Notes: generated by a model not told the origin, from the letters alone. Shown: positions 53,036 through 59,892, counted from the first letter of the stretch. The stretch: DNA of 59,892 nucleotides from Elusimicrobiota bacterium (GCA_027452025.1 DAIDHI010000047.1:1-59892); one strand, 5' to 3'. Numbers and translations: made by a program.

Positions 53036-53855
53036 GGAGGATCTCCGCGACGGCGCGGTCGGCTTCCTCTTTCTTGGGAGCCCTGCCGTGCCAGTCGATG
53101 ACGTTCTCCATGAAGGAGACGCCCTTGCCCTTGACGGTCTTGGCGACGATGGCGAAGGGGCGCTGCGACTCCTTGGCGGCCGAGAGCGCTCCCTCGATCT
53201 GCGCGAAATCGTGCCCGTCGATGGCGGCGACGGACCAGCCGAAGCTCGAAAGCTTCTCGACGACGGACTCGATCGGCATGATTTCGCTGACCGGGCCGTC
53301 GATCTGCCCGTTGTTGTGGTCGACGATCACCGTGAGGCCGCCCACGCCGAACTTGGGCGCCGACATGAGCGCCTCCCAGACTTGCCCTTCCTGGAGCTCG
53401 CCGTCGCCGAGGATGCAGTAGGTTCGCCAATCCTTGGCGTCCATCTTGGCGGCGACCGCCATGCCGATGGCGATGGAGAGCCCCTGGCCGAGCGAGCCGG
53501 TCGAGGCCTCGATGCCCGGCAGGAAGCGCCGGTCGGGATGGCCCTGCAAAGGGCTTCCGAGCTTGCGCAAGGTCATGAGCTGCTCGCGCGGGAAATAGCC
53601 CATGTAGGCCATGACGGTGTAGAGCGCGGGGCAAGCGTGGCCCTTGGAGAGTATGACGCGATCGCGGTCCTCCCAAGAGGGATTGGCGGGGTCGAACTTC
53701 AGGAACTTTGTGTAGAGGACCGCGAGCGTGTCGATGATCGAGAGCGATCCGCCCGGATGGCCCGAGCCCGCGGCCTCGATCATGCGGATGATGTCCACCC
53801 GCATCTGCTTGGTGAGCGTCTTGAGGTCTTGAGCGGCGACGGTCGCGGCCGGCAT
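53028..53855 (-). CDS. transketolase, N-terminal subunit (split form)
   Basis: 275 residues with the thiamine-diphosphate-binding domain: GSGHPGGSLSIIDTLAVLY, ILSKGHACPALY, TGSLGQGLSIAIGMA and the ThDP motif GDGELQEGQVWEALMSA ... VDHNNGQID. TAAAAT at 53863-53868 is 7 bases before ATG, suggesting a leaderless message; divergent from the purine phosphorylase gene 104 bases away. Confidence 0.95.
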   Translation of the reverse strand: MPAATVAAQDLKTLTKQMRVDIIRMIEAAGSGHPGGSLSIIDTLAVLYTKFLKFDPANPSWEDRDRVILSKGHACPALYTVMAYMGYFPREQLMTLRKLGSPLQGHPDRRFLPGIEASTGSLGQGLSIAIGMAVAAKMDAKDWRTYCILGDGELQEGQVWEALMSAPKFGVGGLTVIVDHNNGQIDGPVSEIMPIESVVEKLSSFGWSVAAIDGHDFAQIEGALSAAKESQRPFAIVAKTVKGKGVSFMENVIDWHGRAPKKEEADRAVAEILRG

Positions 53856-53920
53856 CGCAACGATTTTACCTTAAACGCATGACGACGGCAAATGTTTTGT
53901 CCGGGCGCGCTATTGCCGAA

Positions 53921-53950
53921 TTGCAATCGCGGTTTGAAACTGGCTAGAAT
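53921..53950 (+). promoter_or_regulatory. promoter of the nucleoside-salvage operon
   Basis: TTGCAA (53921-53926), 18-base spacer, TAGAAT (53945-53950). The ATG is only 9 bases further on and no Shine-Dalgarno is visible, so the transcript would be leaderless or nearly so. Confidence 0.5.
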
Positions 53951-53959
53951 CTGGCATCC

Positions 53960-54790
53960 ATGGAGATCAAGACCTACGTCGGGTCGATCCGGCGCGCCGC
54001 CGAATACGTCAGGTCGCGCGCCCCGCAGGCGCGGCCGAAGGTGGGCATCATCCTCGGCAGCGGGCTCTCCAAGGCGGTGCCGCCGATGGCGGCCACCGAG
54101 ATCATCCCCTACGCCGAGATTCCGGGGTTTCCCCGCACCACCGTCGCCGGCCACGAAGGCAAGATGATCCTCGGGCATTACAATCGCACCGAGGTCGCCG
54201 TCATGCAGGGCCGCTTCCATTATTATGAAGGGCACTCCATGGAGTCGATCGCGCTGCCGGTGCGCATGCTCGAGTATCTCGGGCTCAAGACTCTCATCGT
54301 CACCGCCGCCGTCGGCTCGATGAAGCCCAACATCAAGCCCGGCGAGTTCGTGGCCGTCACCGACCATATCAATCTTATGGGCCGAAATCCCCTGCGCGCC
54401 TTCCACGAGGAGGAGTTCGGCGAGATGTTCCCCGATCTGACCAACGCCTACGACTCCGACATCCGCAAGACGATCGTCGGCATCTGCAGGAAGCGCAAGA
54501 TCGCCGTGCACGAGGGCGTTTACGTCGCCGTGGGCGGCCCCTCCTACGAGACGCCGGCCGAGATTCGCGCCTTCCGCACCCTCGGCGGAGACGTCGTCGG
54601 CATGTCCGTCGTGCCCGAGGTCATCGTGGCGCGGCAGATGGGCCTGCGCACGATGGCGCTGACCTGGACCTCGAACATGGCCAGCGGCATGAAGGGCGCG
54701 GAGCTGAGCCACCCCGACGTCCTGGCCCTCGGCGACCGCGTGTCGGGCAACCTGCGGATCGTCCTGCAGGACCTGATCAAGGCCCTTTAG
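53960..54790 (+). CDS. purine-nucleoside phosphorylase
   Basis: 276 residues of the trimeric PNP-I/MTAP type: GIILGSGLSKAVP, phosphate-site GHEGKMILG, MQGRFHYYEGHSM, VTDHINLMGRNPL, GGPSYETPAEIRAFRTLGGDVVGMSVVPEVIVARQMG. Two usual motifs differ: the TNAAG-like site reads TAAVGS and the C-terminal TNKA-like site reads TSNMASG, which may tune base preference. It splits purine nucleosides with phosphate. First gene of the salvage operon. Confidence 0.92.
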   Translation: MEIKTYVGSIRRAAEYVRSRAPQARPKVGIILGSGLSKAVPPMAATEIIPYAEIPGFPRTTVAGHEGKMILGHYNRTEVAVMQGRFHYYEGHSMESIALPVRMLEYLGLKTLIVTAAVGSMKPNIKPGEFVAVTDHINLMGRNPLRAFHEEEFGEMFPDLTNAYDSDIRKTIVGICRKRKIAVHEGVYVAVGGPSYETPAEIRAFRTLGGDVVGMSVVPEVIVARQMGLRTMALTWTSNMASGMKGAELSHPDVLALGDRVSGNLRIVLQDLIKAL

Positions 54791-54797
54791 CGCCCCC

Positions 54798-56105
54798 GTG
54801 CGCTTCCTCGACCTCATCGCCAAGAAGCGCGACGGCGGCGTCCACACCGAGGAGGAGCTTCGCCAAGTCGCCCAGGCGGCGTCCGACGGCGCCGTGCCGG
54901 ACTACCAGCTCTCGGCGTGGCTCATGGCCGTGTGCTGCCGCGGCATGACGCCCCAGGAGACGGCCGTCCTCACGCGCGAGATGGCGCGCTCAGGCGAGCC
55001 GCTGGACCTGTCCTCCCTCAAGGCCCCGAAGGTCGACAAGCACTCCACCGGCGGCGTGGGCGACGGCGTGTCGATCGCGCTGGCGCCGGCGGCGGCCGCG
55101 TGCGGCGCCGTCGTGCCGATGATGAGCGGGCGCGGCCTCGGCCACACCGGAGGCACGCTCGACAAGCTCGAGGCGATTCCGGGCTTCCGCGTGCGCCTGG
55201 GCGCTGCCGAGATCAAAAGCGAGCTCTCCCGGCTCGGCGTGGCGCTCTTCGGCCAGACCGAGCGCCTCGCTCCGGCCGACCGCAAGCTCTACGCCCTGCG
55301 CGACGCCACGGCGACGGTGCAGTCGCGGCCCCTGATCGTCGGCAGCATCCTGTCCAAGAAGCTCGCCGAGGACCTCGACGCCCTGGTGCTCGACGTCAAG
55401 GCCGGGTCGGGCGCGATCTTCAAGGATGTCGAGAGCGCCGAGGACCTGGCCAAGGCGCTGGTCTCAACCGCCAAGCGCGCCGGCCTTTCCTGCGCGGCGG
55501 TGCTCACCTCGATGGACCAGCCTTTGGGGCGCTGCGTGGGCAACGCCCTCGAGATCAAGCAGGCCCTCGAGGTCCTGCACGGAGATTTTCGAGCCTCCGA
55601 TTACGCGGAGTGCCTGCTCGCCCTTGGCGGCTGGATGCTCAAGCTCTGCGGCTTGGCCAGCTCCGAGTCGGAGGGCGCGCGCAAGATTGAGGCCGCGCTC
55701 AAGGACGGCCGCGCGGCGCGGCGCTTCCAGGATCTGGTGCGCGCGCAGGGCGGCGATGTCTCGGTCGTCGAGGATCCCGGGAGGCTTGCGAAGGCGGCGC
55801 TCTCGCGCGCCTTCAAGGCTCCCAAGGACGGCTTCGTCTGCCGGCTGGACGCGCGCGTCGTCGGGGAGGCCGCCGTGCGCCTGGGCGCCGGGCGGGCCAC
55901 GATGGAGGACAAGCTCGATTACGGAGCGGGCTTCACGCTCGAAAAGAAGGTCGGCGAGCGCGTGCGCCGCGGCGAGACGATCGCCACGGCCTACGCCGCC
56001 GACGAGGCGAGGCTCTCGGATGGGTTGTCGCATCTGGCCTCGGGAGTGGACATTTCCCCCCGCAGGCCCAGGGCCGTGCCCGTCGTCTTGAAGGTGCTCA
56101 AATAG
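54798..56105 (+). CDS. deoA: pyrimidine-nucleoside (thymidine) phosphorylase
   Basis: 435 residues from GTG 54798. Signature VDKHSTGGVGDGVSIALAP (phosphate loop) and SGRGLGHTGGTLDKLEAIPGF, then LVLDVKAGSGAIFKD. It yields free pyrimidine bases and (deoxy)ribose-1-phosphate. Whether it is strict DeoA or a broader Pdp cannot be told by eye. Uracil produced would feed upp, the next gene. Confidence 0.94.
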   Translation: MRFLDLIAKKRDGGVHTEEELRQVAQAASDGAVPDYQLSAWLMAVCCRGMTPQETAVLTREMARSGEPLDLSSLKAPKVDKHSTGGVGDGVSIALAPAAAACGAVVPMMSGRGLGHTGGTLDKLEAIPGFRVRLGAAEIKSELSRLGVALFGQTERLAPADRKLYALRDATATVQSRPLIVGSILSKKLAEDLDALVLDVKAGSGAIFKDVESAEDLAKALVSTAKRAGLSCAAVLTSMDQPLGRCVGNALEIKQALEVLHGDFRASDYAECLLALGGWMLKLCGLASSESEGARKIEAALKDGRAARRFQDLVRAQGGDVSVVEDPGRLAKAALSRAFKAPKDGFVCRLDARVVGEAAVRLGAGRATMEDKLDYGAGFTLEKKVGERVRRGETIATAYAADEARLSDGLSHLASGVDISPRRPRAVPVVLKVLK

Positions 56106-56115
56106 GAGGATATCC

Positions 56116-56742
56116 ATGGCCGGCAAGGTGAACGTCTGCGACCATCCGCTCATCCAGGACAAGCTCGCCGCGCTGCGCGACAAGCACACGCGCCCGCAGG
56201 AGTTCCGCCATCTCATGGAGGAGACGGCCTTTTTGATGACCTACGAGGTGCTGCGCGGGGTGCGCACGCGCAAGACCATGGTGCAGACGCCGCTGCGAAG
56301 CGCCTCGGCGGAGTTCGTGGCCCAGCCCGTGGCCGCCGTCGCCGTGCTTCGCGCCGGGCTCGGCCTCCTCGCGGGGCTGACCCGCGTCGTGCCCGAGGCG
56401 CGCATCGGCCACATCGGCCTCTACCGCAACGAGGAGACGCTCAACCCGGTGAGGTATTACGTCAGGCTTCCCAAGGACATCGGCGAGTGCTTCACGGTGC
56501 TCTGCGATCCGATGCTCGCCACCGGCGGCTCGGCCGTCGAGGCGATCCACATCCTCAAGACCGACGGCGCGCGCCAAATCGTGCTGATGTCGCTTCTGGC
56601 GGCGCGCTCGGGTATCAAGCGCATACAGGAGGCCCATCCCGACGTCTCGATCTTCGTGGCCGCCATCGACCCGATCCTCAACAAGTCCGGCTACATCGTG
56701 CCCGGCCTGGGCGACGCGGGCGACCGTCTTTTCGCCACCTGA
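56116..56742 (+). CDS. upp: uracil phosphoribosyltransferase
   Basis: 208 residues. VCDHPLIQDKLAALRD opens the protein; VLRAGLGLLAGLTRVVPEARIGHIGLYRNEETL and the PRPP loop LCDPMLATGGSAVEAI plus the C-terminal GDAGDRLFAT are all standard Upp. It converts uracil and PRPP to UMP. AGGAGGATATCC precedes the ATG. Ends the operon, with a terminator 28 bases on. Confidence 0.97.
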   Translation: MAGKVNVCDHPLIQDKLAALRDKHTRPQEFRHLMEETAFLMTYEVLRGVRTRKTMVQTPLRSASAEFVAQPVAAVAVLRAGLGLLAGLTRVVPEARIGHIGLYRNEETLNPVRYYVRLPKDIGECFTVLCDPMLATGGSAVEAIHILKTDGARQIVLMSLLAARSGIKRIQEAHPDVSIFVAAIDPILNKSGYIVPGLGDAGDRLFAT

Positions 56743-56769
56743 CGATCCACGCGGATAGCCGGTGAAAAG

Positions 56770-56797
56770 AAAAAGCCCTCCTCGCGGAGGGCTTTTT
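56770..56797. terminator. bidirectional intrinsic terminator
   Basis: A-tract, stem AGCCCTC/GAGGGCT (56774-56780 with 56787-56793), then TTTTT. A-T pairs extend the stem outward on both sides, so it can stop both upp (+) and the CxWPHxC gene (-). Confidence 0.92.
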
Positions 56798-56814
56798 CTT
56801 TGGGCAGCTTGGTT

Positions 56815-57108
56815 TCAGCTCGCGCGGTCCTGGCGGCAGACGTGCGGCCAGACGCAGGTCGTCACGGGCGTTTCGAGGGTCTGGACCGGGAGGTTGCACA
56901 CATGAGGCCAGGCGCAGGTGGTCACGGGGCCGGCCTCGGCGGTTTTTTCCTGGGCGCAGATGTGGGGCCAGACGCAGACCCTGGCGGGCGTTTCGACGGT
57001 CTGGACCTGGGCGTTGCAGACGTGCGGCCAGTTGCAGGTGGTGACGGGCTGGGCGGCGGCGCGGGACGCCAGGGGGCTGAGCGCGGCGATGAGGATCATC
57101 TGGATCAT
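56815..57108 (-). CDS. small secreted protein with four CxWPHxC repeats
   Basis: 97 residues. A Sec signal peptide (MIQMILIAALSPLASRAAA) is followed by four tandem units of exactly 20 residues. Each has Cys-x-Trp-Pro-His-[Val/Ile]-Cys: CNWPHVC (25-31), CVWPHIC (45-51), CAWPHVC (65-71) and CVWPHVC (85-91). Between them are PVTT and VQT-ET linkers. Units 1 and 3 are nearly identical. There is no CxxCH haem site and no lipobox. Two Cys and one His per unit suggest metal binding or disulfide loops (inference). I recognise no family. A good AGGAGA Shine-Dalgarno precedes ATG, and two FNR-like boxes lie ~95-115 bases upstream. Confidence 0.8.
   Translation of the reverse strand: MIQMILIAALSPLASRAAAQPVTTCNWPHVCNAQVQTVETPARVCVWPHICAQEKTAEAGPVTTCAWPHVCNLPVQTLETPVTTCVWPHVCRQDRAS
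56818..57048 (-). repeat. 60-bp tandem repeat encoding the 20-residue CxWPHxC unit (about 3.9 copies)
   Basis: Codons 21-97 fall into a strict 60-base period. The CxWPHxC stretch is nearly identical in all four copies at DNA level, and copies 1 and 3 also match in the linker, giving a secondary 120-base period. This implies growth by duplication. Confidence 0.85.
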
Positions 57109-57197
57109 CTTGTTGTCTCCTGTCTCAAATTCTTGCGACAGGGACAGTGTAGCGCGGGCCGCGCGGCCCCTCCTATGAGGGGCGTCAAAAGGGCTTG

Positions 57198-57225
57198 TTG
57201 ATCGGCCTCAATTGATCTGGGTCAA
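57198..57225. promoter_or_regulatory. two abutting FNR-like boxes
   Basis: TTGATCGGCCTCAA (57198-57211) and TTGATCTGGGTCAA (57212-57225) are directly adjacent. Each matches the FNR consensus TTGAT-N4-ATCAA at nine of ten defined positions. On the minus strand they lie upstream of the CxWPHxC gene, 90-117 bases before its ATG. A candidate -10 (TACACT, 57146-57151 reversed) would place their centres near -65 and -79. An FNR-like regulator is encoded 30 bases away at 57255-57962. Confidence 0.65.
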
Positions 57226-57254
57226 TAGCCCTAGGCCCGCGTGGGGCTTAGGAC

Positions 57255-57962
57255 CTAGGCGGCCGAGCCGGCCATCCCGCGGATCTCTTCTTCCTTGAGG
57301 ACCTGGATGTCCTTGACCTTGCGGCGGACCAGGCCGCGCACCTCGAAGTCCTTGAGCAGGCGCACCGCCGTTTCGATGGTCAGGCCGGCCATCTCGGCCA
57401 GGTCCTTGCGCTTGAGGCCTTGGACGACGGGGAAGGGCTTGGCGGGGCGCATCATGCGCAGCAGAGTGTCCGCCAGGCGTCCGCGCGCGGGCTTGAAGGC
57501 GATGTCGCGGGCTTTGTTCTCCCCGCGGCGCACGTCCCGGGCGAGCTCGCGCAGCAGGGCCAGGGAGGCGTCCGAGAACCTCTTGAGGAAGTCCACGAAC
57601 TCGGCCTGGCTGACCATGGAGACGATGCTGGGCTCCAAGGTCTCCGCCGTGCCGGTATAGGCGCCCTCCTGGGCCAGGAGCGTGATCTGGCCGAGAAGAT
57701 CGCCGGCGCTCTCGATGCGGGTGATCAGTTGGTGGCCGGCGCGGCTGGACTTGTAGATCTTGACCTTGCCCTTGCAGACGACGTAGACGCCCTGGGGCTG
57801 GGTGCCCTCGTGAAAGACGATCTCTCCCGAGCGCAAGGGGCTGGCCAGGCGCATCTCGCGCCAGGCCTTCTTAGCGTCCTTGGTGCCCAGCAAGTCGTAG
57901 AAACAGTTCTTGCGGAAAGGACACCACTCGCAATTCGGAGCTTCTCTCTTGGAGAAGGGCAT
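57255..57962 (-). CDS. Crp/Fnr-family transcription regulator, FNR-like
   Basis: 235 residues. N-terminal cysteines C11-x2-C14-x5-C20 have the same spacing as the Fe-S-binding C20, C23 and C29 of E. coli FNR. The position matching FNR C122 reads Ser (EPSIVSMVS); another Cys is at 63 in VYVVCKGKV. A cyclic-nucleotide-type beta-roll follows (~40-125), a dimer helix, then a helix-turn-helix with LAEMAGLTIETAVRLLKDFE. The recognition helix E-T-x-x-R keeps the FNR-type Glu and Arg that read TTGAT. It probably senses oxygen or redox, and likely acts on the adjacent boxes. Confidence 0.88.
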   Translation of the reverse strand: MPFSKREAPNCEWCPFRKNCFYDLLGTKDAKKAWREMRLASPLRSGEIVFHEGTQPQGVYVVCKGKVKIYKSSRAGHQLITRIESAGDLLGQITLLAQEGAYTGTAETLEPSIVSMVSQAEFVDFLKRFSDASLALLRELARDVRRGENKARDIAFKPARGRLADTLLRMMRPAKPFPVVQGLKRKDLAEMAGLTIETAVRLLKDFEVRGLVRRKVKDIQVLKEEEIRGMAGSAA

Positions 57963-58016
57963 AGGGGTTTTCCCGAGCCCTACGATATCATTTCAGCCCC
58001 CGTCGGGGCCAGGGCC

Positions 58017-59321
58017 TCAGCGGCGCCGGGGCAGCTCGGCGCGCTCCTCGTAGCGGGCCATGAGGTCCTGGAACCCGGTGAGGTCCCGCACCGCCTCCAG
58101 TTCCGAGTCGGTCTTGGACATCACGACGTAGCGCTTGAGCTCGGAGCCGGCCGGAGCGGCCTGGAACGCCGCGCTCAAGCTGCGCAGGCAGTCCTGGTAG
58201 CGGCCGGTCACGGCGTAGGCCAGGGCGAGCTGGTAATTGGCCGCGGGGCTCATCGGCTGGACGGCCAAGGAGCGCCGCAGGTAGTCGATGGCCTCGCCGG
58301 ACAGCCCGAGCTTGTTGTAAGCCGTGCCGACGCGCTCGTAGAGGAACGCGATCTGCGTCCGCGAGAGGGCCTTGGCGCCCTCGTTGAGGGTGAGGACGTC
58401 GTTGTATGCGGTGACCGCGTAGCGATAGCGGCCGTAATTGAACTCGTCGTTGGCGGCGCCCAGGCGGTCGTAGACGCGCTTTTCGGCCTTGCTCATCTTG
58501 GGACGGCGGCTTTCGCCCGGCGTCGTGCCGCGCACCGAGTCGCGCAGCCCGAAGGCGTCGGAAGTTCCGGCGGCGGCGACGAGGTCGCTGGAGGGCTCGG
58601 CGGCCGGCAGGGGCTTGCGGTAGGGCGCGAAGACCGCGGCGATCGAGGGATTCTTGAGCATCGGCGAAAACAGCGGGCTCGTGGCCACCAGCTTGGCCAT
58701 GGCCAGATCCTGCCCGTCCTCGCGGGCGTCCTCCATGCTCAGGCGGAACTGCGCCGTCGCCTTGCCGACCTGGTGGGTTTCCAGCCAGAGCCGGGACACG
58801 TAGAGCGCCAAGACGGGATTGTCGGGCTGCAGGGCCACGGCCTTCTGATACGCGGCGAGGGCCTTGCGGTCGTGGCCGAGGGCCTCGTAGCAAAGGCCGA
58901 GGCTGTGGTAGAGCTTATAGGGATGCTCGAGCCTCGTCAGCCAGGGGTCGAGCTGCAGCGCCTTTTCGTAGGCTTTGACCGCTTCTCGGGCGTCGCGCTT
59001 GTCCGCCGCTTCCGGAGTCCCCTTGGCGAAGCCTCGCGCGTAGTGGGCGTAGCCGAGCAGGAAATACGTGCCGCCGTCCTGGCGGTTCTTCGCGGCGCGC
59101 TGGAAAGCGTCGATGGCGAGGCCGTAATCGCCCTTCATGAGATCCGCGAGGCCCTGCTGGATGACGGCCTCGTCGGGCAGGTCCGGCTTGGCCTGGCCTT
59201 GGCCGTCCGAGACGGCGCGCCCAAACCCCGCCATGCCGCCGATCGCCGCGCGGGAGGCCGATGGAACGGCGAGAAGGAGACCGGCGAAAAGCCACGACGC
59301 TTGGCGGATCGGATTCTTCAT
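58017..59321 (-). CDS. exported tetratricopeptide-repeat protein
   Basis: 434 residues with a signal peptide (NPIRQASWLFAGLLLAVPSASRAA). At least five TPR-like units: GLADLMKGDYGLAIDAFQRAA, REAVKAYEKALQLDP, GLCYEALGHDRKALAAYQKAVALQP, GTAYNKLGLSGEAIDYLRRSLAVQP and ALAYAVTGRYQDCLRSLSAAF, with a Pro/Ser-rich break near 245-275. A periplasmic scaffold is likely; partner unknown. TAAAAT at 59329-59334 is 7 bases before ATG. Confidence 0.82.
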   Translation of the reverse strand: MKNPIRQASWLFAGLLLAVPSASRAAIGGMAGFGRAVSDGQGQAKPDLPDEAVIQQGLADLMKGDYGLAIDAFQRAAKNRQDGGTYFLLGYAHYARGFAKGTPEAADKRDAREAVKAYEKALQLDPWLTRLEHPYKLYHSLGLCYEALGHDRKALAAYQKAVALQPDNPVLALYVSRLWLETHQVGKATAQFRLSMEDAREDGQDLAMAKLVATSPLFSPMLKNPSIAAVFAPYRKPLPAAEPSSDLVAAAGTSDAFGLRDSVRGTTPGESRRPKMSKAEKRVYDRLGAANDEFNYGRYRYAVTAYNDVLTLNEGAKALSRTQIAFLYERVGTAYNKLGLSGEAIDYLRRSLAVQPMSPAANYQLALAYAVTGRYQDCLRSLSAAFQAAPAGSELKRYVVMSKTDSELEAVRDLTGFQDLMARYEERAELPRRR

Positions 59322-59417
59322 ATAGAAGATTTTAGCGCCGGCGGTCCGTATCCGCGAGGGTCGCGCGGCCCAGCCCGGCTGGGGCCGTAGGTCCTAGGTG
59401 CTGCGGAGGCAGTTTGC

Positions 59418-59423
59418 TATAAT
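59418..59423 (+). promoter_or_regulatory. extended -10 of the tRNA-His gene
   Basis: TTTGC followed by TATAAT, the same TTTGCTATA context seen before the response regulator on the other strand. It is 11 bases before the tRNA 5' end. A CCTAGG palindrome (59393-59398) sits where a -35 might be. Confidence 0.6.
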
Positions 59424-59434
59424 TTTGGTTCGAT

Positions 59435-59512
59435 GGTGGGTGTAGCTCAGCTGGTTAGAGCGTCTGGCTGTGAACCAGAAGGCCGGGGGTTCAAGTCCCC
59501 TCACTCACCCCA
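59435..59512 (+). tRNA. tRNA-His (GTG anticodon)
   Basis: 78 bases. Eight-pair acceptor stem GGTGGGTG/CACTCACC including the encoded G-1 that is special to tRNA-His, D arm TAGCTCAGCTGGTTAGAGC, anticodon loop CTGTGAA (anticodon at 59470-59472), T arm GGGGGTTCAAGTCCCC and an encoded CCA at 59510-59512. Confidence 0.97.
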
Positions 59513-59568
59513 TTTAGGGCAGATAGGTGAACCCCTGCCCCGATAGTTGTCAGCCAGTGGTACACCTG

Positions 59569-59601
59569 AGGGCGGTCCTCGTCGAGGGGACCGCCCTTTT
59601 T
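59569..59601 (+). terminator. intrinsic terminator after tRNA-His
   Basis: Ten-pair stem AGGGCGGTCC/GGACCGCCCT (59569-59578 with 59588-59597), then a run of T. The reverse strand also has an A/T flank, so it may stop the leftward gene that ends at 59734. Confidence 0.85.
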
Positions 59602-59733
59602 GCCTTTCCGGGGCGCCTGAGCCGCAGTAGGCAATGGAATCCTCAGAATAACGCGGCATGTCACGGCTGTGTGAGTCGATGGAGATATGTTCATCCCATC
59701 TATATTCTGCCAGCCCTAAAAGGTTCCCAAGCG

Positions 59734-59892
59734 TTAGAGATCAAAGAGCTGCAGTTGGCGCTCAACCTTCGGGGCGCGCTCCGGGGGCTTCCGGCTATAG
59801 AGGCCGGACAGGACCTCGTCCGCGGCGCGCTCCAGAAGCTCCAGATATTTCTTCACGTCGTATTCCAGGCCGTTCTCCATGAGGGCCAGCGG
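59734..59892 (-). CDS. C-terminal end of an unknown protein, start outside the window
   Basis: The last 52 residues and TAA of a gene running in from the right edge. The frame is open to the window end and reads as a helical, charged C-terminus: ENGLEYDVKKYLELLERAADEVL, a basic KPPERAPKVERQ linker and a final LQLFDL. Codon use fits the rest of the window, so it is probably real. Family not recognised from this fragment. Confidence 0.6.
   Translation of the reverse strand, partial: PLALMENGLEYDVKKYLELLERAADEVLSGLYSRKPPERAPKVERQLQLFDL

Noticed and set aside
52094..53855. Transketolase as a frameshifted single gene.
   Set aside because: The N- and C-terminal halves with a short overlap are a well-known natural split form, and both halves are complete.
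56815..57108. CxWPHxC motifs as c-type haem sites.
   Set aside because: Haem attachment needs CxxCH or a close variant. Here His precedes the second Cys and the spacing is wrong.
57985..58016. GCCCCGACGGGG hairpin between the TPR gene and the FNR-like gene as a terminator.
   Set aside because: The stem is short and no T-tract follows on either strand.
59491..59694. 67-codon frame on the minus strand overlapping tRNA-His and its terminator.
   Set aside because: It runs through the tRNA and the terminator stem and has no homology-like pattern, so it is a shadow.

Overview
This is a very GC-rich (about two-thirds or more G+C), gene-dense bacterial chromosome segment with short intergenic gaps, and many genes overlap by four bases (ATGA, GTGA or TTGA). 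There is no phage, transposase, CRISPR array or rRNA. Core genes (rpsP-khpA-trmD-rplS-rnhB-yraN, def-fmt, a CCA-adding enzyme, tRNA-His) are typical of bacteria. A PorV/PorQ-like outer-membrane protein suggests a diderm envelope. Exported proteins with long Ala/Pro-rich leaders, including a Lon protease with a signal peptide, recall high-GC Elusimicrobiota. That assignment is tentative and rests on gene style, not on a marker phylogeny.

Layout. 1-2021 (+): the 3' part of a methyltransferase-like gene, a stand-alone PuuD-type membrane domain and a double CDGSH iron-sulfur protein. 2238-21458 (-): a long run of genes. In transcription order these are a stand-alone RAM-domain sensor, DppD/DppF ATPases, an OPT peptide transporter, two peptide-binding proteins, DppB/DppC permeases, an acyl-CoA ligase, a CCA-adding enzyme, a separately promoted SDR protein, rubrerythrin, an HdrD-like Fe-S protein and DUF3501. 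A second unit holds aquaporin, leucyl aminopeptidase and GTP cyclohydrolase I. 21546-26036 (+): four coupled genes for exported or membrane proteins (TIM-barrel glycosidase-like, unknown secreted, glutaminyl-cyclase-like M28, spermidine-synthase-like). 26057-29822: an orphan OmpR-type regulator and the exported Lon. 29819-35341: carboxyltransferase, phosphopantetheinyl transferase, envelope proteins and a sulfatase-like protein. 35382-39357 (-): hemD, IMPase, thiolase, TauE and DUF1634. 39463-45859 (+): PTS EIIA, def, fmt, PASTA, rpe, a perfect 31-bp palindrome, then the rpsP operon, which lacks rimM. 45856-48125: a GT-C membrane glycosyltransferase diverging from a fluoride riboswitch-crcB-DUF190 unit. 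48122-53855 (-): MFS and GYF-domain genes, a split transketolase, a small Cys4 protein and an IDH-like enzyme. 53960-56742 (+): nucleoside salvage (PNP, pyrimidine phosphorylase, upp). 56815-59892: a 20-residue-repeat secreted CxWPHxC protein preceded by two abutting FNR-like boxes, an FNR-like regulator, a TPR protein, tRNA-His and the end of an unknown gene.

Together the genes indicate peptide uptake and breakdown, nucleoside salvage, fluoride export and an anaerobe-style oxidative-stress set (rubrerythrin module, FNR-like regulator). The most novel items are the CxWPHxC protein with its putative FNR control, the exported Lon, the palindrome at the rpe/rpsP junction, and the frequency with which a -10-like hexamer lies only 5-9 bases before the start codon of the first gene in a unit, which suggests widespread leaderless mRNAs.
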